Assembly: GCF_021391675.1 (NCBI RefSeq)
Contig: NZ_CP090096.1
Span: 1,054,001-1,118,000, forward strand
Length of the DNA: 64,000 bases
Direction of reading: 5' to 3'
DNA from: Neorhizobium galegae
GTDB lineage: Bacteria > Pseudomonadota > Alphaproteobacteria > Rhizobiales > Rhizobiaceae
A program made the translations under genes and the position numbers. The notes below the pieces were generated by a model that was not told the origin of the DNA, searched no databases, and was given only the letters and a program-made list of their open reading frames with translations. This document shows positions 1-8,050 of this stretch, one piece after another. The first letter of the stretch is position 1; every line of letters begins with the position of its first letter.

Positions 1-236
1 ATCAGCTCGCCCTTTACCGCCACGCCGGTATCCTTCAGCCAAAGCGGAACGCCGGCGAACGGGACTTCTGTTTCAATCGCAGCGGGGACGGAAAACTCAT
101 GAACGACCGCGTTCAGCACCGGATTGGCCACGGCGACCCGTGCCGCTGCCTCCCTGACGAAATGATCGGGGGCAACCTCTCTGCGACGGACAAGGTCCGC
201 CATCGCCAGGGCATCAAGGTTATCGTAATCAGACAT
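1..236 (-). CDS. Amidase-signature family amidase, N-terminal part (runs off the window)
   Basis: Only the first 78 or so codons lie in the window, starting at the ATG complementary to 234-236. The stretch AGVPLWLKDTGVAVKGE matches the amidase-signature motif in which the lysine is the catalytic base of the Ser-cisSer-Lys triad; the two serines would lie off the left edge. Family members hydrolyse carboxamides. The start overlaps the stop of the upstream FAD-synthetase-like gene by 8 nt, so the two are probably translationally coupled and belong to the operon that begins at 9526. In that setting it may hydrolyse an amide or formamide intermediate made by the ring-cleavage enzymes, which is inference. 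Confidence 0.8.
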   Translation of the reverse strand, partial: MSDYDNLDALAMADLVRRREVAPDHFVREAAARVAVANPVLNAVVHEFSVPAAIETEVPFAGVPLWLKDTGVAVKGEL

Positions 237-1044
237 ACGTGTCGCTGCTTTTCGGATTGGAGGACATGTGTCTGGCCGGGCCGCTACGCCATTCGACGAT
301 CGCGGTGCCGCCAGGCGCGGCCACTTGCGCGAAACCGGCGGGATCTAGAAGCAGATCGCAATCTGCCAGGCAGTTTCCGGCCAGGTTCAAGGCCGTCACC
401 TGCCAACGCCCGGGCGGCGGCAGAATCTGATCTGGAGAGAACTGCCAGCGCCCGCTGCCGGTCGGATTCACCTGGGTCAACCAGCGATGGCCGAGCAGTT
501 GCGTTGCCGTGCCAATGTCCCCGGCCGTGATCGCGGTCCGCACGGATGAGGTAGAGATGCGGCAACCGCGTTCCATCTCGTCCCCGACGACCGCAAGGGT
601 AAACGGCATCTGCTTCGTCAGAGCTTCGATAAGCGAGACATCGCCCGTTCGACGATGCCCGAAGCGGAAGTCACGGCCCATCACGACGCCTGTCACACCC
701 AGCCCGTCGAGCAGAAGGCGCAGTATGAAATCCTCCGGCGAGGTCGCCGCAAAGCCCGCGTCGAAATGCGGTGCGTACACGAGATCTATCCCCGCCGCCG
801 CCAAAAGCTTCAGTTGTGCGGCGCCCGTCGAAACGCGAAACCGCGACGGCCCGGCAAAAAAGGCGCGCGGATGGGGATCGCATTGCAGGATCGAGAGAGG
901 CACCCCGCGGCGCCGAGCCTGGTCAAGTCCGACCTCCAGAAGTGCCGTATGGCCGCGATGCATTCCGTCGAAGCTACCGAGAAGCATCACCGACCCTCGC
1001 AGCCCGCCGGGCAGAGGGGTGATGCCGTCATGAACGAACGGCAC
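229..1044 (-). CDS. FAD synthetase-like nucleotidyltransferase (RibF N-terminal domain only)
   Basis: About 271 residues. GSFDGMHRGH is the HxGH-type adenylyltransferase motif of RibF, followed by CDPHPRAFF and VMGRDFRFGHRRTGD, which are hallmark RibF blocks for FMN adenylylation. The RibF C-terminal riboflavin-kinase domain is not recognisable, so the protein may make FAD from FMN only. The open frame extends to 1167, but alignment with RibF N-termini favours the GTG at 1042-1044, 22 nt after the stop of the isochorismatase-like gene. A dedicated FAD-making enzyme fits an operon that also encodes a flavin-dependent monooxygenase. Its role in raising the FAD supply is inference; family assignment is firm. 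Confidence 0.8.
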   Translation of the reverse strand: MPFVHDGITPLPGGLRGSVMLLGSFDGMHRGHTALLEVGLDQARRRGVPLSILQCDPHPRAFFAGPSRFRVSTGAAQLKLLAAAGIDLVYAPHFDAGFAATSPEDFILRLLLDGLGVTGVVMGRDFRFGHRRTGDVSLIEALTKQMPFTLAVVGDEMERGCRISTSSVRTAITAGDIGTATQLLGHRWLTQVNPTGSGRWQFSPDQILPPPGRWQVTALNLAGNCLADCDLLLDPAGFAQVAAPGGTAIVEWRSGPARHMSSNPKSSDTYV

Positions 1045-1066
1045 GTCGCAATCCTGATCCGCAAAT

Positions 1067-1729
1067 TTAAGCAAGGGATTCGAACCATTCGAAGACCTCC
1101 TGCACCGGAAGGCAGTCGGCGTATTTCTTATGCATGTCGTACAGGTTGGAAAAATGCGGGCTTTCATGCAGATCGGCAGTGCATTCGATCGGGACGATAG
1201 TACGGAATGACCGCGATAATGAATCCACGACGGTCGCCCGCACGCAGCCAGACGTGGAGCCTCCGGTGACGATCACGGTATCGACCTTGTGGAAGCGCGC
1301 CAGCGAGTCGATATGCGTTTCGAAGAAAGCCGACGGCATCTTCTTGTTGAGAAGAACGTCCTCGGCGCCAATTTCAAGCCTCGGATCGAGGGCGGCCCGC
1401 TCTGAACCGATCTTGATGTTCTTCAGCGCATCCGGATCATTGGCGCGTGTTCCGAACACCCCGCAATCGTCGCCAGAGGGCGAGAAGGCGACGTAAGTCC
1501 AGATCACCGGCAGTCCGAGCTTGCGGTTATAGGCCGCGAGCCGGTTCACGTATTCCGCCTGGCGCGGATCGGTCTCGTAGGCGGTCTTGTAGACACCCGG
1601 CTGGGTGTAGGCACATTGCATATCGACATTGATCAGCATCGGCCGCGTTCCGAAGCCGTAGTGCGGGCGGGCTGGGTTGGCGATGAGGTTCTCGAACATC
1701 TGCCTTGCTGTAAGATCGGACAGTTCCAT
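1067..1729 (-). CDS. Isochorismatase-family amidohydrolase (maleamate/N-carbamoylsarcosine amidase-like)
   Basis: 220 residues. The cysteine-hydrolase triad of this fold is visible: Asp36 in INVDMQ, Lys129 in LNKKMPSAFF and Cys162 in STSGCVRATVVDS. Members cleave C-N bonds in small amides (nicotinamidase, N-carbamoylsarcosine amidase, maleamate amidohydrolase NicF). The gene lies between the two ABC binding proteins and the FAD-synthetase-like gene, on the same strand as a NicX-like dioxygenase. This makes maleamate or a substituted maleamate a reasonable substrate, although no specificity residue was tested. The start at 1729 follows a short gap from the binding-protein gene. Confidence 0.85.
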   Translation of the reverse strand: MELSDLTARQMFENLIANPARPHYGFGTRPMLINVDMQCAYTQPGVYKTAYETDPRQAEYVNRLAAYNRKLGLPVIWTYVAFSPSGDDCGVFGTRANDPDALKNIKIGSERAALDPRLEIGAEDVLLNKKMPSAFFETHIDSLARFHKVDTVIVTGGSTSGCVRATVVDSLSRSFRTIVPIECTADLHESPHFSNLYDMHKKYADCLPVQEVFEWFESLA

Positions 1730-1780
1730 GTTATCTCCGGTGCTGGACGCGGGCAGTCCGCCCGCCTGCGTCAGTTCTCA

Positions 1781-2875
1781 TCAGGAGCGGCTCATCCATT
1801 CGAGCCAGCGTGGCTGAACCGATGCCGTATTTTCCGCCCACCAAGCCTCATCGATATGCATGTTCTTGGCGGCGTTTTCCGGGTAGCCGGGCAGCTGAAC
1901 CTGCATGTCCTTCGGGATGTTTGCGTAAATCGACGTGTTGGCGACGTTGAACGGCAGGGCCGAGGCATATTTCAGCATGCCTTCCGCCTGCATCATCCAG
2001 GCGATCAGCTTCTGAGACTCCTTCCCGCCGGGCGCCGACTTCGGAATGGTCCAATAGGACTGCTCTACGATCGACTGGTTAAAGGAGAAGTCGATCTTGC
2101 CGGTACGCTTCTTTTCCTCGAGCGTTCGCGCAAGCGAGGAGCCCATCAGATCCACCTCGCCGTTCTGCATGAGCACGGCCCATTGCGAGGTCTTTTCGAC
2201 CCAGAGATTGACCTTGCTGCGAATGGCATCGAGCGCCTTGAACGCGTCATCGATGTTGATCGGGTAAATCTTGTCCTTGGGCACGCCTGCAGCCATCAGT
2301 GCGATCTCGAACGAAGGACGCGGCTGTGCATAGAGCGCCCGTCGCCCCTTGAAGCGTGTCGTGTCGAACCATTCCGCCCAGGTCTGCGGCCCGGCGGCGC
2401 CGAAGAGATCGTGGTTCCAGGCAATCACCGTCGAGAAGGCGACCGAGCCTATCCCGTACTTCGTGATCACCTTGGGATCGATCTGTTCCTTCGGCACTAT
2501 GGAGAAGATCAGATCGTAGTCGATCGGCTGCAGCAGCCCTTTCTTTATGGCAATCTGCATCTGCACGCCTTCAGTATCGACCAGATCCCATTCGACGTTG
2601 CCGACCTTCTCCATCACTTCGAGCTTGGACATGTCGGGAATGGACGTGGTCGATACGTTGATCCCTGTCGATTTGCCGAACGGCTCGAACCAGATGCGCT
2701 TCATCGTGTCCGAATAACCGCCGCCCCAGGTACAGACGACGATGTTACCTTGCCCTTTGAGGGTGTCCAATCCCGCTTTTGCCTGCGCAAACGTGGGGCG
2801 TATTGCCGAGCCCATCGCAAGTCCGGCCGCGCCCACGCCGCCAAGGAATTGCCGTCTGGAAGTTCCATGTTTCAT
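1781..2875 (-). CDS. Extracellular solute-binding protein 1 (spermidine/putrescine type), Tat-exported
   Basis: 364 residues with a twin-arginine leader (SRRQFLGGVGAAGLAMGS) and Ala-rich cleavage region ending near TFAQA. The body (GQGNIVVCTWGGGYSDTMKR, later NLWVEKTSQW, FNQSIVEQSYWTIPK) is typical of PotD-like family 1 binding proteins. It would capture ligand in the periplasm for the permeases encoded upstream. It is clearly paralogous to the protein at 2939-4009, sharing for example NLWVEKTSQW and the FNQSIVEQS(Y/F)WTIPK block. One transporter therefore has two receptors, possibly with different ligands. The ligand cannot be deduced; context points to a nitrogen heterocycle. Confidence 0.9.
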   Translation of the reverse strand: MKHGTSRRQFLGGVGAAGLAMGSAIRPTFAQAKAGLDTLKGQGNIVVCTWGGGYSDTMKRIWFEPFGKSTGINVSTTSIPDMSKLEVMEKVGNVEWDLVDTEGVQMQIAIKKGLLQPIDYDLIFSIVPKEQIDPKVITKYGIGSVAFSTVIAWNHDLFGAAGPQTWAEWFDTTRFKGRRALYAQPRPSFEIALMAAGVPKDKIYPINIDDAFKALDAIRSKVNLWVEKTSQWAVLMQNGEVDLMGSSLARTLEEKKRTGKIDFSFNQSIVEQSYWTIPKSAPGGKESQKLIAWMMQAEGMLKYASALPFNVANTSIYANIPKDMQVQLPGYPENAAKNMHIDEAWWAENTASVQPRWLEWMSRS

Positions 2876-2938
2876 TGCTGCTTCCCCTACTGAGAGTTGG
2901 TGGTATGCAAAGACTTTCGGAACTCCACGGGCGTCCGG

Positions 2939-4009
2939 TCACCGCTTGCTCAACCAGTCGAGCCAGCGCGTGCGCACGACCTGCTCGTTGTCGAGCCACC
3001 ACTGCGCATCGATCTTGTGGGTGTTCTTGGCATTCTGCGGCGAGCCGGGCAGCTTGGAGATGAGCTCGGGCGTGAGCTCCTTATAGACCGCTACATTGGT
3101 CATGCCGTAATAAGGCAGCAATTCGAGCGCCTTCTTGGCACCTTCTTTGCGCATCATCCATGCGACCAGTTTCTGCGCTTCCTTGGCGTTCGGAGCCCCC
3201 TTGGGAATAGTCCAGAAGGACTGTTCGACGATCGACTGGTTGAAGGTCACTGCGTAGGGTTCGCCGGCTGCGATCTGGGCCATGGTGCGGGCGAGCGAAG
3301 CTCCCATAAGGTCGACTTCCTTGTTCTGGATCAGAACGTCCCACTGCGAGGTCTTTTCGACCCAGAGATTGACCTTCGGGCCAATGGCGTCGAGCGCCTT
3401 GAAGGCCTCGTCAATATTCATCGGGTAAAGCTCACCAGCCTTCTTGCCGGACGCCATCAGCGCGATTTCGAGCGCAGGCTTGGGATTTGCATAAAGCGCG
3501 CGGCGGCCCGGGAATTTCTGCGTGTCGAAAAATTCAACCCAGTCCTTTGGCCCGCCTTTCGGGAAGACTTCCTTGTTCCAGGCGATCACGGTGGAAAATG
3601 CGGTCGAACCGACGCCGTATTTCGAAAGCATGGCCGGATCGAGTTGGTCCTTCGGAACCAGCGAGAACAGCAGGTCATAGTCGATGGGCTCGAGCAGATT
3701 GTTCTTCGTCGCCATCAGCATCTGGTTCCCCTCGAAATCGACCACATCCCATTCGACGTTGTTGACCTGGGCCATGATCTTCAGCTTGGAGACGTCGGGG
3801 ATCGAGGTTGCCGACAGCGCGATGCCGGTGGCGCCGGTGAAATCGCCGTACCAGGCCTTGTGCATCTTCTCGACCGTCGGGCCGCCCCAGTTGTTGACGA
3901 TCAGCGTACCGGTGCCCTTGAAGGATGCCGGAACGTCCTGGGCAGCTGCAGGGAGGACGTAGCCGAGCACGATGGCGGCGGCCGCAGAAAAAAGTCTCTT
4001 GGCTTTCAT
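2939..4009 (-). CDS. Extracellular solute-binding protein 2 (spermidine/putrescine type), Sec-exported
   Basis: 356 residues with a Sec signal (MKAKRLFSAAAAIVLGYVLP, cleavage near AAAQD). The mature region begins TGTLIVNNWGGPTVEKMHK, as in PotD-like proteins, and carries the blocks shared with binding protein 1 (NLWVEKTSQWDVL, FNQSIVEQSFWTIPKGAP). It lies directly downstream of the permease-ATPase fusion gene and is the likely primary receptor of this ABC importer. The two tandem receptors use different export routes (Sec here, Tat in its neighbour), so this is not a fresh duplication. Confidence 0.9.
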   Translation of the reverse strand: MKAKRLFSAAAAIVLGYVLPAAAQDVPASFKGTGTLIVNNWGGPTVEKMHKAWYGDFTGATGIALSATSIPDVSKLKIMAQVNNVEWDVVDFEGNQMLMATKNNLLEPIDYDLLFSLVPKDQLDPAMLSKYGVGSTAFSTVIAWNKEVFPKGGPKDWVEFFDTQKFPGRRALYANPKPALEIALMASGKKAGELYPMNIDEAFKALDAIGPKVNLWVEKTSQWDVLIQNKEVDLMGASLARTMAQIAAGEPYAVTFNQSIVEQSFWTIPKGAPNAKEAQKLVAWMMRKEGAKKALELLPYYGMTNVAVYKELTPELISKLPGSPQNAKNTHKIDAQWWLDNEQVVRTRWLDWLSKR

Positions 4010-4060
4010 GCTGTTCTTCCTCTGTTGGTTTTTGGGAGCTCTTGCGGCCCCGGTTTCGTT

Positions 4061-6055
4061 TCAGTCCGCCATGGCGTGGCTCATCGCCGGGCCCCAGGAA
4101 ATCTTGCGGTTGTCGCCTGGATTGGGTGCCACGGTGAGCCCGTCGGTCTGCCGGGTCACGACCATCGGGCCAAGCTCCGTCTGCAACTGGATACGCAACA
4201 GCGAACCTAGGAAGCGGGCATCCGTAACGGTGCCGTTGAATGCCCAGTCCGGTGCATCGGGATCATCGAGCCGGACCACCTCGGGCCTCACGCACAGGAT
4301 GGCCTGTCCGGACCGCGATGCGGGCAGCGGCAGGGCACGACCGCCAAGCGACAACCGGTCGCCGTCTGCCTTGCCGCGAAACAGGTTTGACTCGCCGAAG
4401 AAGTCGGCGACGAAGCTGTTGACGGGTGTCAGGTAGAGATCCTTCGGCGCGGCCACCTGCTGGATCCGGCCTTCATTCATCACCGCCACGCGGTCCGACA
4501 TGTTCAGAGCCTCTTCCTGGTCGTGGGTGACGAAGATGACGGTTTGTCCCAGCTCGCGCTGAAGCGAACGGATCTCGCGCTGCATCTCGATGCGCAGGTT
4601 GCGGTCGAGCGCCGACAGCGGTTCGTCCATAAGGAGCGCGCGCGGGCTGAAGGCGATCGCGCGGGCAAGCGCGATGCGTTGCTGCTGACCACCCGAAAGC
4701 TGCGGGATTCGGCGGTCGGCATAGGCGCCCATATGCACGCGGTCGAGCGCCCATTTGACTAGACGCTGTTGCTCGGCCTTCGGCATTCTACGTGCCTTCA
4801 GGGGATAGGCGACGTTCTGGGCAACCGTCATGTGCGGGAAAAGCGCATAGGACTGAAACACCACACCAATGTCGCGCTGATGCGGGGGAACCAGCGAAAT
4901 ATCGCGAGTGCCCAGCATCAGTCGTCCGGCATCCGGCGAAGCGAACCCGGCGATCAACATCAGCAGCGTCGTCTTTCCCGAACCCGAAGGACCGAGCACC
5001 GTCAGGAACTCGCCCGGCTCGACGCTGAAATTGGCATCCTCGACGACCGCCTTGCTGCCGTAGAACTTGGTCAACCGTTGGAAATGGATGCCGAATCCAT
5101 GCTTTTCGGCGGCAAGGGCGGCTTCGCCGGCGGGAGGAGAAAAGTGTTTCATGGCAGACGTCCTTCCGGGATGGGAAACAAGCGGGGCGGCGGACATGGC
5201 TGTGTTCGGCTGGTCTTTGACCAGCGTCGCACCTGGCGCCGGTGATGCGGTCAGGCGCCGTTTCAGATGCCGCTGCCAGAGAACGTGGATGCCGAGGAAT
5301 GCCAACACGAGGTAAAGCTGGATCGAGGCGATCGAGGTGATCGTCTTGTCGAGGCCGTTCTGGCTGAGGCTCTCGTAGATCTTGCGCGGCAAAGTTTCAA
5401 AACGCGGCCCAGCCAGCAACTGGGCAAGCACCACCTCGTCGAAGGAGAAAACGAAGGAAAACACCGCGGCTGCGATGACGGCCGGGAGCAGCAATGGCAG
5501 CGTCACGAATACAAGTGTGCGCATTTGGCCCGCACCGAGCGACGCGGATGCCCGTTCGAGCGCGGGGTCGAGAGAGGTGAGCCGAGACATGACCGGCATC
5601 ACCACGAACGGTAGGACGACGATGGAATGCGCCAGCGCCAGCGGCCAGATGGCGCCGAGCAGGCCGAGCTTTGCGAAGACGATATAGAGCCCGACGCCGA
5701 TCACCATCAGCGGCACGATCATCGGAGCTATGAAGAAGATCTTCAGGAATTTCGCGAGCGCCGGATTTTCCACACGAGCAATGCCGACGGCGGCAGCGAC
5801 ACCGATGACCGTCGCAAAAACCGTGGCGAGCGCCGCGACTTCCAGCGAAAGCCACGCGGTGCGGCCCCAGCGCGGATCTTCCACGAGGATCGTGTACCAT
5901 TCGAAAGAGAAGACTTTCGGGGGAAATGTGATCGCATTGCCCTGCCCGAAGGAGATCGGCACCAGCAAAAGCACCGGGATCGCCAGGAAGAACAGGAACA
6001 GGCTGGCATAGAGCTTCAGAAGCCGACGCTGCGGATCGGTGAGGAGAAGTTCCAT
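4061..6055 (-). CDS. Fused ABC permease-ATPase (PotC-like membrane domain joined to PotA-like ATPase)
   Basis: 664 residues in one uninterrupted frame. Residues 1 to about 275 form a PotC-type permease with six hydrophobic segments and a permease coupling loop (ERASASLGAGQMRTLVFVTLP). A linker of about 50 residues follows. The rest is a PotA-type ATPase with Walker A GPSGSGKTT, Q-loop VVFQSYALFPHMT, signature LSGGQQQR, Walker B ALLMDEPLSALD, H-loop FVTHDQEE and a C-terminal TOBE-like regulatory region. The subunits are normally separate. A methionine at the start of the ATPase part (near 5150) could be an internal start giving a free ATPase as well. The gene starts on the stop of the PotB-like permease (TGATG overlap). 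Confidence 0.9.
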   Translation of the reverse strand: MELLLTDPQRRLLKLYASLFLFFLAIPVLLLVPISFGQGNAITFPPKVFSFEWYTILVEDPRWGRTAWLSLEVAALATVFATVIGVAAAVGIARVENPALAKFLKIFFIAPMIVPLMVIGVGLYIVFAKLGLLGAIWPLALAHSIVVLPFVVMPVMSRLTSLDPALERASASLGAGQMRTLVFVTLPLLLPAVIAAAVFSFVFSFDEVVLAQLLAGPRFETLPRKIYESLSQNGLDKTITSIASIQLYLVLAFLGIHVLWQRHLKRRLTASPAPGATLVKDQPNTAMSAAPLVSHPGRTSAMKHFSPPAGEAALAAEKHGFGIHFQRLTKFYGSKAVVEDANFSVEPGEFLTVLGPSGSGKTTLLMLIAGFASPDAGRLMLGTRDISLVPPHQRDIGVVFQSYALFPHMTVAQNVAYPLKARRMPKAEQQRLVKWALDRVHMGAYADRRIPQLSGGQQQRIALARAIAFSPRALLMDEPLSALDRNLRIEMQREIRSLQRELGQTVIFVTHDQEEALNMSDRVAVMNEGRIQQVAAPKDLYLTPVNSFVADFFGESNLFRGKADGDRLSLGGRALPLPASRSGQAILCVRPEVVRLDDPDAPDWAFNGTVTDARFLGSLLRIQLQTELGPMVVTRQTDGLTVAPNPGDNRKISWGPAMSHAMAD

Positions 6056-6972
6056 CAGCGCCCTCCCCTGTCATAAAGTCTGTCGACGCCGGACACCCGG
6101 TCATAGGCGATGAGAAGCGCGAGGCAGATCACAAGCAGCACCATCGAGGTCGAGGCGGCGAGCTGGAGGTCACCGAGCTGCTGGATCTGGTCGCGGATCG
6201 CCAGGACGATCGTCGGTGCACGACCTCCGCCGAGGATTGCCGGCGTGATGAAGAAGCCGAAAGCCAGTGTGAAGACGAGCATCGAGCCCGCGACAAGCCC
6301 CGGCAGCGACAGCGGCAAGTAGATCTGCCGGAAAACCTTGGCAGGTGATGCCCCGAGGGACAGTGCCGCCCGCATATAGGCCGGGTCGATAGCCTTCATC
6401 GCCGGGATCAGCGTGATGACCATGAATGGCAGCAGAATATGGATCATGCCGACATAGACGCCGATCTTGTTGTAGACCAGTTCGAACGGCTGGTCGGTGA
6501 GGCCTGTGCTGATCAGAAAATTGTTCACCACGCCGCGGCGCTGAAGGATGATGATCCAGGAGAAGGTGCGGGCCAGGAATGACAGCCAGAGCGAGATGAA
6601 GAGCGCGACGGCGATCCACAAATTGACCTGAGAACGGACATTCGCCATCAGGTATGCGATCGGGTAAGACAGAATGGCGCAGATGATCGTGGAGAGGAAG
6701 GCGAGCTGCAGCGTGAACCCCAGAAGCCTGAGATAGACGGGCTGCAGCAGTGCCTTGTAGCCGTCAAAGGGGGCGGCATCCGAGCCGCCGCCGAAGCTCA
6801 TCCAGACCAGCACCAGGATGGGTGCGATGAAAAGGATAGCCATGGACAGCATCGGTGCCGTCATCAGCCAGAATGTGAGGCGGTTCCGTTGCCGGCTCCA
6901 GGCTGTGACCACGGATCGCTTCCTGGGCAGTGTGCTGGCGATTTGAGCGGCAGCTTCGATCTCAACCATCAC
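6055..6972 (-). CDS. ABC transporter permease (PotB-like)
   Basis: 305 residues. A cytoplasmic N-terminus is followed by about six membrane segments (first around TFWLMTAPMLSMAILFIAP). The coupling motif AALSLGASPAKVFRQIYLPL is that of binding-protein-dependent permeases. It pairs with the permease half of the downstream fusion to build the channel of the importer. Translation is coupled to that gene through a one-base stop/start overlap. Substrate as for the operon, unknown. Confidence 0.9.
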   Translation of the reverse strand: MMVEIEAAAQIASTLPRKRSVVTAWSRQRNRLTFWLMTAPMLSMAILFIAPILVLVWMSFGGGSDAAPFDGYKALLQPVYLRLLGFTLQLAFLSTIICAILSYPIAYLMANVRSQVNLWIAVALFISLWLSFLARTFSWIIILQRRGVVNNFLISTGLTDQPFELVYNKIGVYVGMIHILLPFMVITLIPAMKAIDPAYMRAALSLGASPAKVFRQIYLPLSLPGLVAGSMLVFTLAFGFFITPAILGGGRAPTIVLAIRDQIQQLGDLQLAASTSMVLLVICLALLIAYDRVSGVDRLYDRGGR

Positions 6973-7005
6973 GTCTCCTTTCTCACCTTGTCATTGGAGG
7001 AAGTC

Positions 7006-8040
7006 TCACACCGTCATTTCGGGAATGGCGATCCGTCCTTTGTCGACAATCGTCGCGCCATCCAACGAGAGCGACGTCTTCCTGAGCGGAATATCCATGT
7101 GGCAGAGCGTGTTGTTGGTACCGCCGAGTTCCGTATTGGGACCGGTCGAGAACAGCACGTTGCCGTAATAAGAAAGCGAATTGACGCTGATTTCCTGCTC
7201 GCGCGTCCGGGTGATGGCGCGATGAAACCAGGTCGCAGTGTTGAGAAGGCCCCAGCCGATATGGCTGATGGCGTATGCGCGGGGATCTTTGAAGCTTTCC
7301 ATATAATCGGACAGCAGCACCGCATCGGTGCCGGAACCTGCGATATCGACGACAAATCCGTCGGTAATGGTCAGCGTTACCGGGCTTTCGATCATCCGCT
7401 GGAAGGCGGTAACCGTATCGCCCGGCATCACCACAACCTTGCCGTTGACCTTGCCGTCATGGGCTTGTGACAGAACCTGGCCTGTGCCCATGTGGTCCCA
7501 GCGCCCGGCCGTATCGGTATAGCCATACTGGGTCATGACCCGGTAGCCGCCCATCTCGAAAGTGGCATCGGTGCCGGCATCGGACCAGATGCGCAGCGTT
7601 TTTGCCTTGCCGAGCAGCTGCTCGCCATATTCGATGCGGCGGCGCAGATCCTCGTTGGGAAAATTCTGGACGAGAACGTCGAACGGTTCGCGCACGAACA
7701 GCATCCGCGCACCGGCACCGCAGATCTCGTCCTGCTCGGGCGAAAAAAGCGTGCCCATCACATCGACGATCAGGCCCGCCTTTTTCAAGGCCTCAATGGC
7801 AGGACGATTTCCGGCGAGTGCATTCTTGCCCGTCGTCTGCTTGGCCGAGCGTTTGTCGCGCAGCGGCAGCGTTATCTGGAATGGCGTTGCGCCGAGCTCA
7901 CGAGCCGCCAGCATGAAAGCTGCGGCATAGTCGGCACGTATATCGTCTTCGCACAGGATGATGACCGTCTCGTCGGGCTTCATTTTGCAAAGCTTCAGCT
8001 GCTCGCTGAACAGCTTTACCATTTCGAGCTGTGTTGCCAT
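7006..8040 (-). CDS. NicX-like 2,5-dihydroxypyridine 5,6-dioxygenase homologue
   Basis: 344 residues from the ATG at 8040, chosen over the upstream ATG at 8145 because an AAGGGG ribosome site lies just before it and the earlier start would lie inside the monooxygenase gene. The protein follows Pseudomonas NicX along its length: SPEQDEI, TQYGYTDTAGRWDH, ISHIGWGL, LFSTGPNTE, CHMDIPLR. The residues corresponding to the NicX iron ligands are kept (His260 in ISHIGWG; His314 and Asp316 in CHMDIP). NicX opens 2,5-dihydroxypyridine to N-formylmaleamate. The real substrate here may be a substituted hydroxypyridine. It lies 10 nt after the HpaB-like gene, suggesting hydroxylation then ring cleavage. 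Older annotation pipelines may call it a leucyl aminopeptidase (M29-like). Confidence 0.82.
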   Translation of the reverse strand: MATQLEMVKLFSEQLKLCKMKPDETVIILCEDDIRADYAAAFMLAARELGATPFQITLPLRDKRSAKQTTGKNALAGNRPAIEALKKAGLIVDVMGTLFSPEQDEICGAGARMLFVREPFDVLVQNFPNEDLRRRIEYGEQLLGKAKTLRIWSDAGTDATFEMGGYRVMTQYGYTDTAGRWDHMGTGQVLSQAHDGKVNGKVVVMPGDTVTAFQRMIESPVTLTITDGFVVDIAGSGTDAVLLSDYMESFKDPRAYAISHIGWGLLNTATWFHRAITRTREQEISVNSLSYYGNVLFSTGPNTELGGTNNTLCHMDIPLRKTSLSLDGATIVDKGRIAIPEMTV

Positions 8041-8050
8041 CGTCCGCCCC

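Noticed and set aside
1616..4210. Two long plus-strand open frames (425 and 437 codons) opposite the two solute-binding protein genes
   Set aside because: Both are antisense shadows of real genes in high-GC DNA. They resemble each other only because the sense genes are paralogues, and their peptides are Arg/His/Asp-rich without domains.
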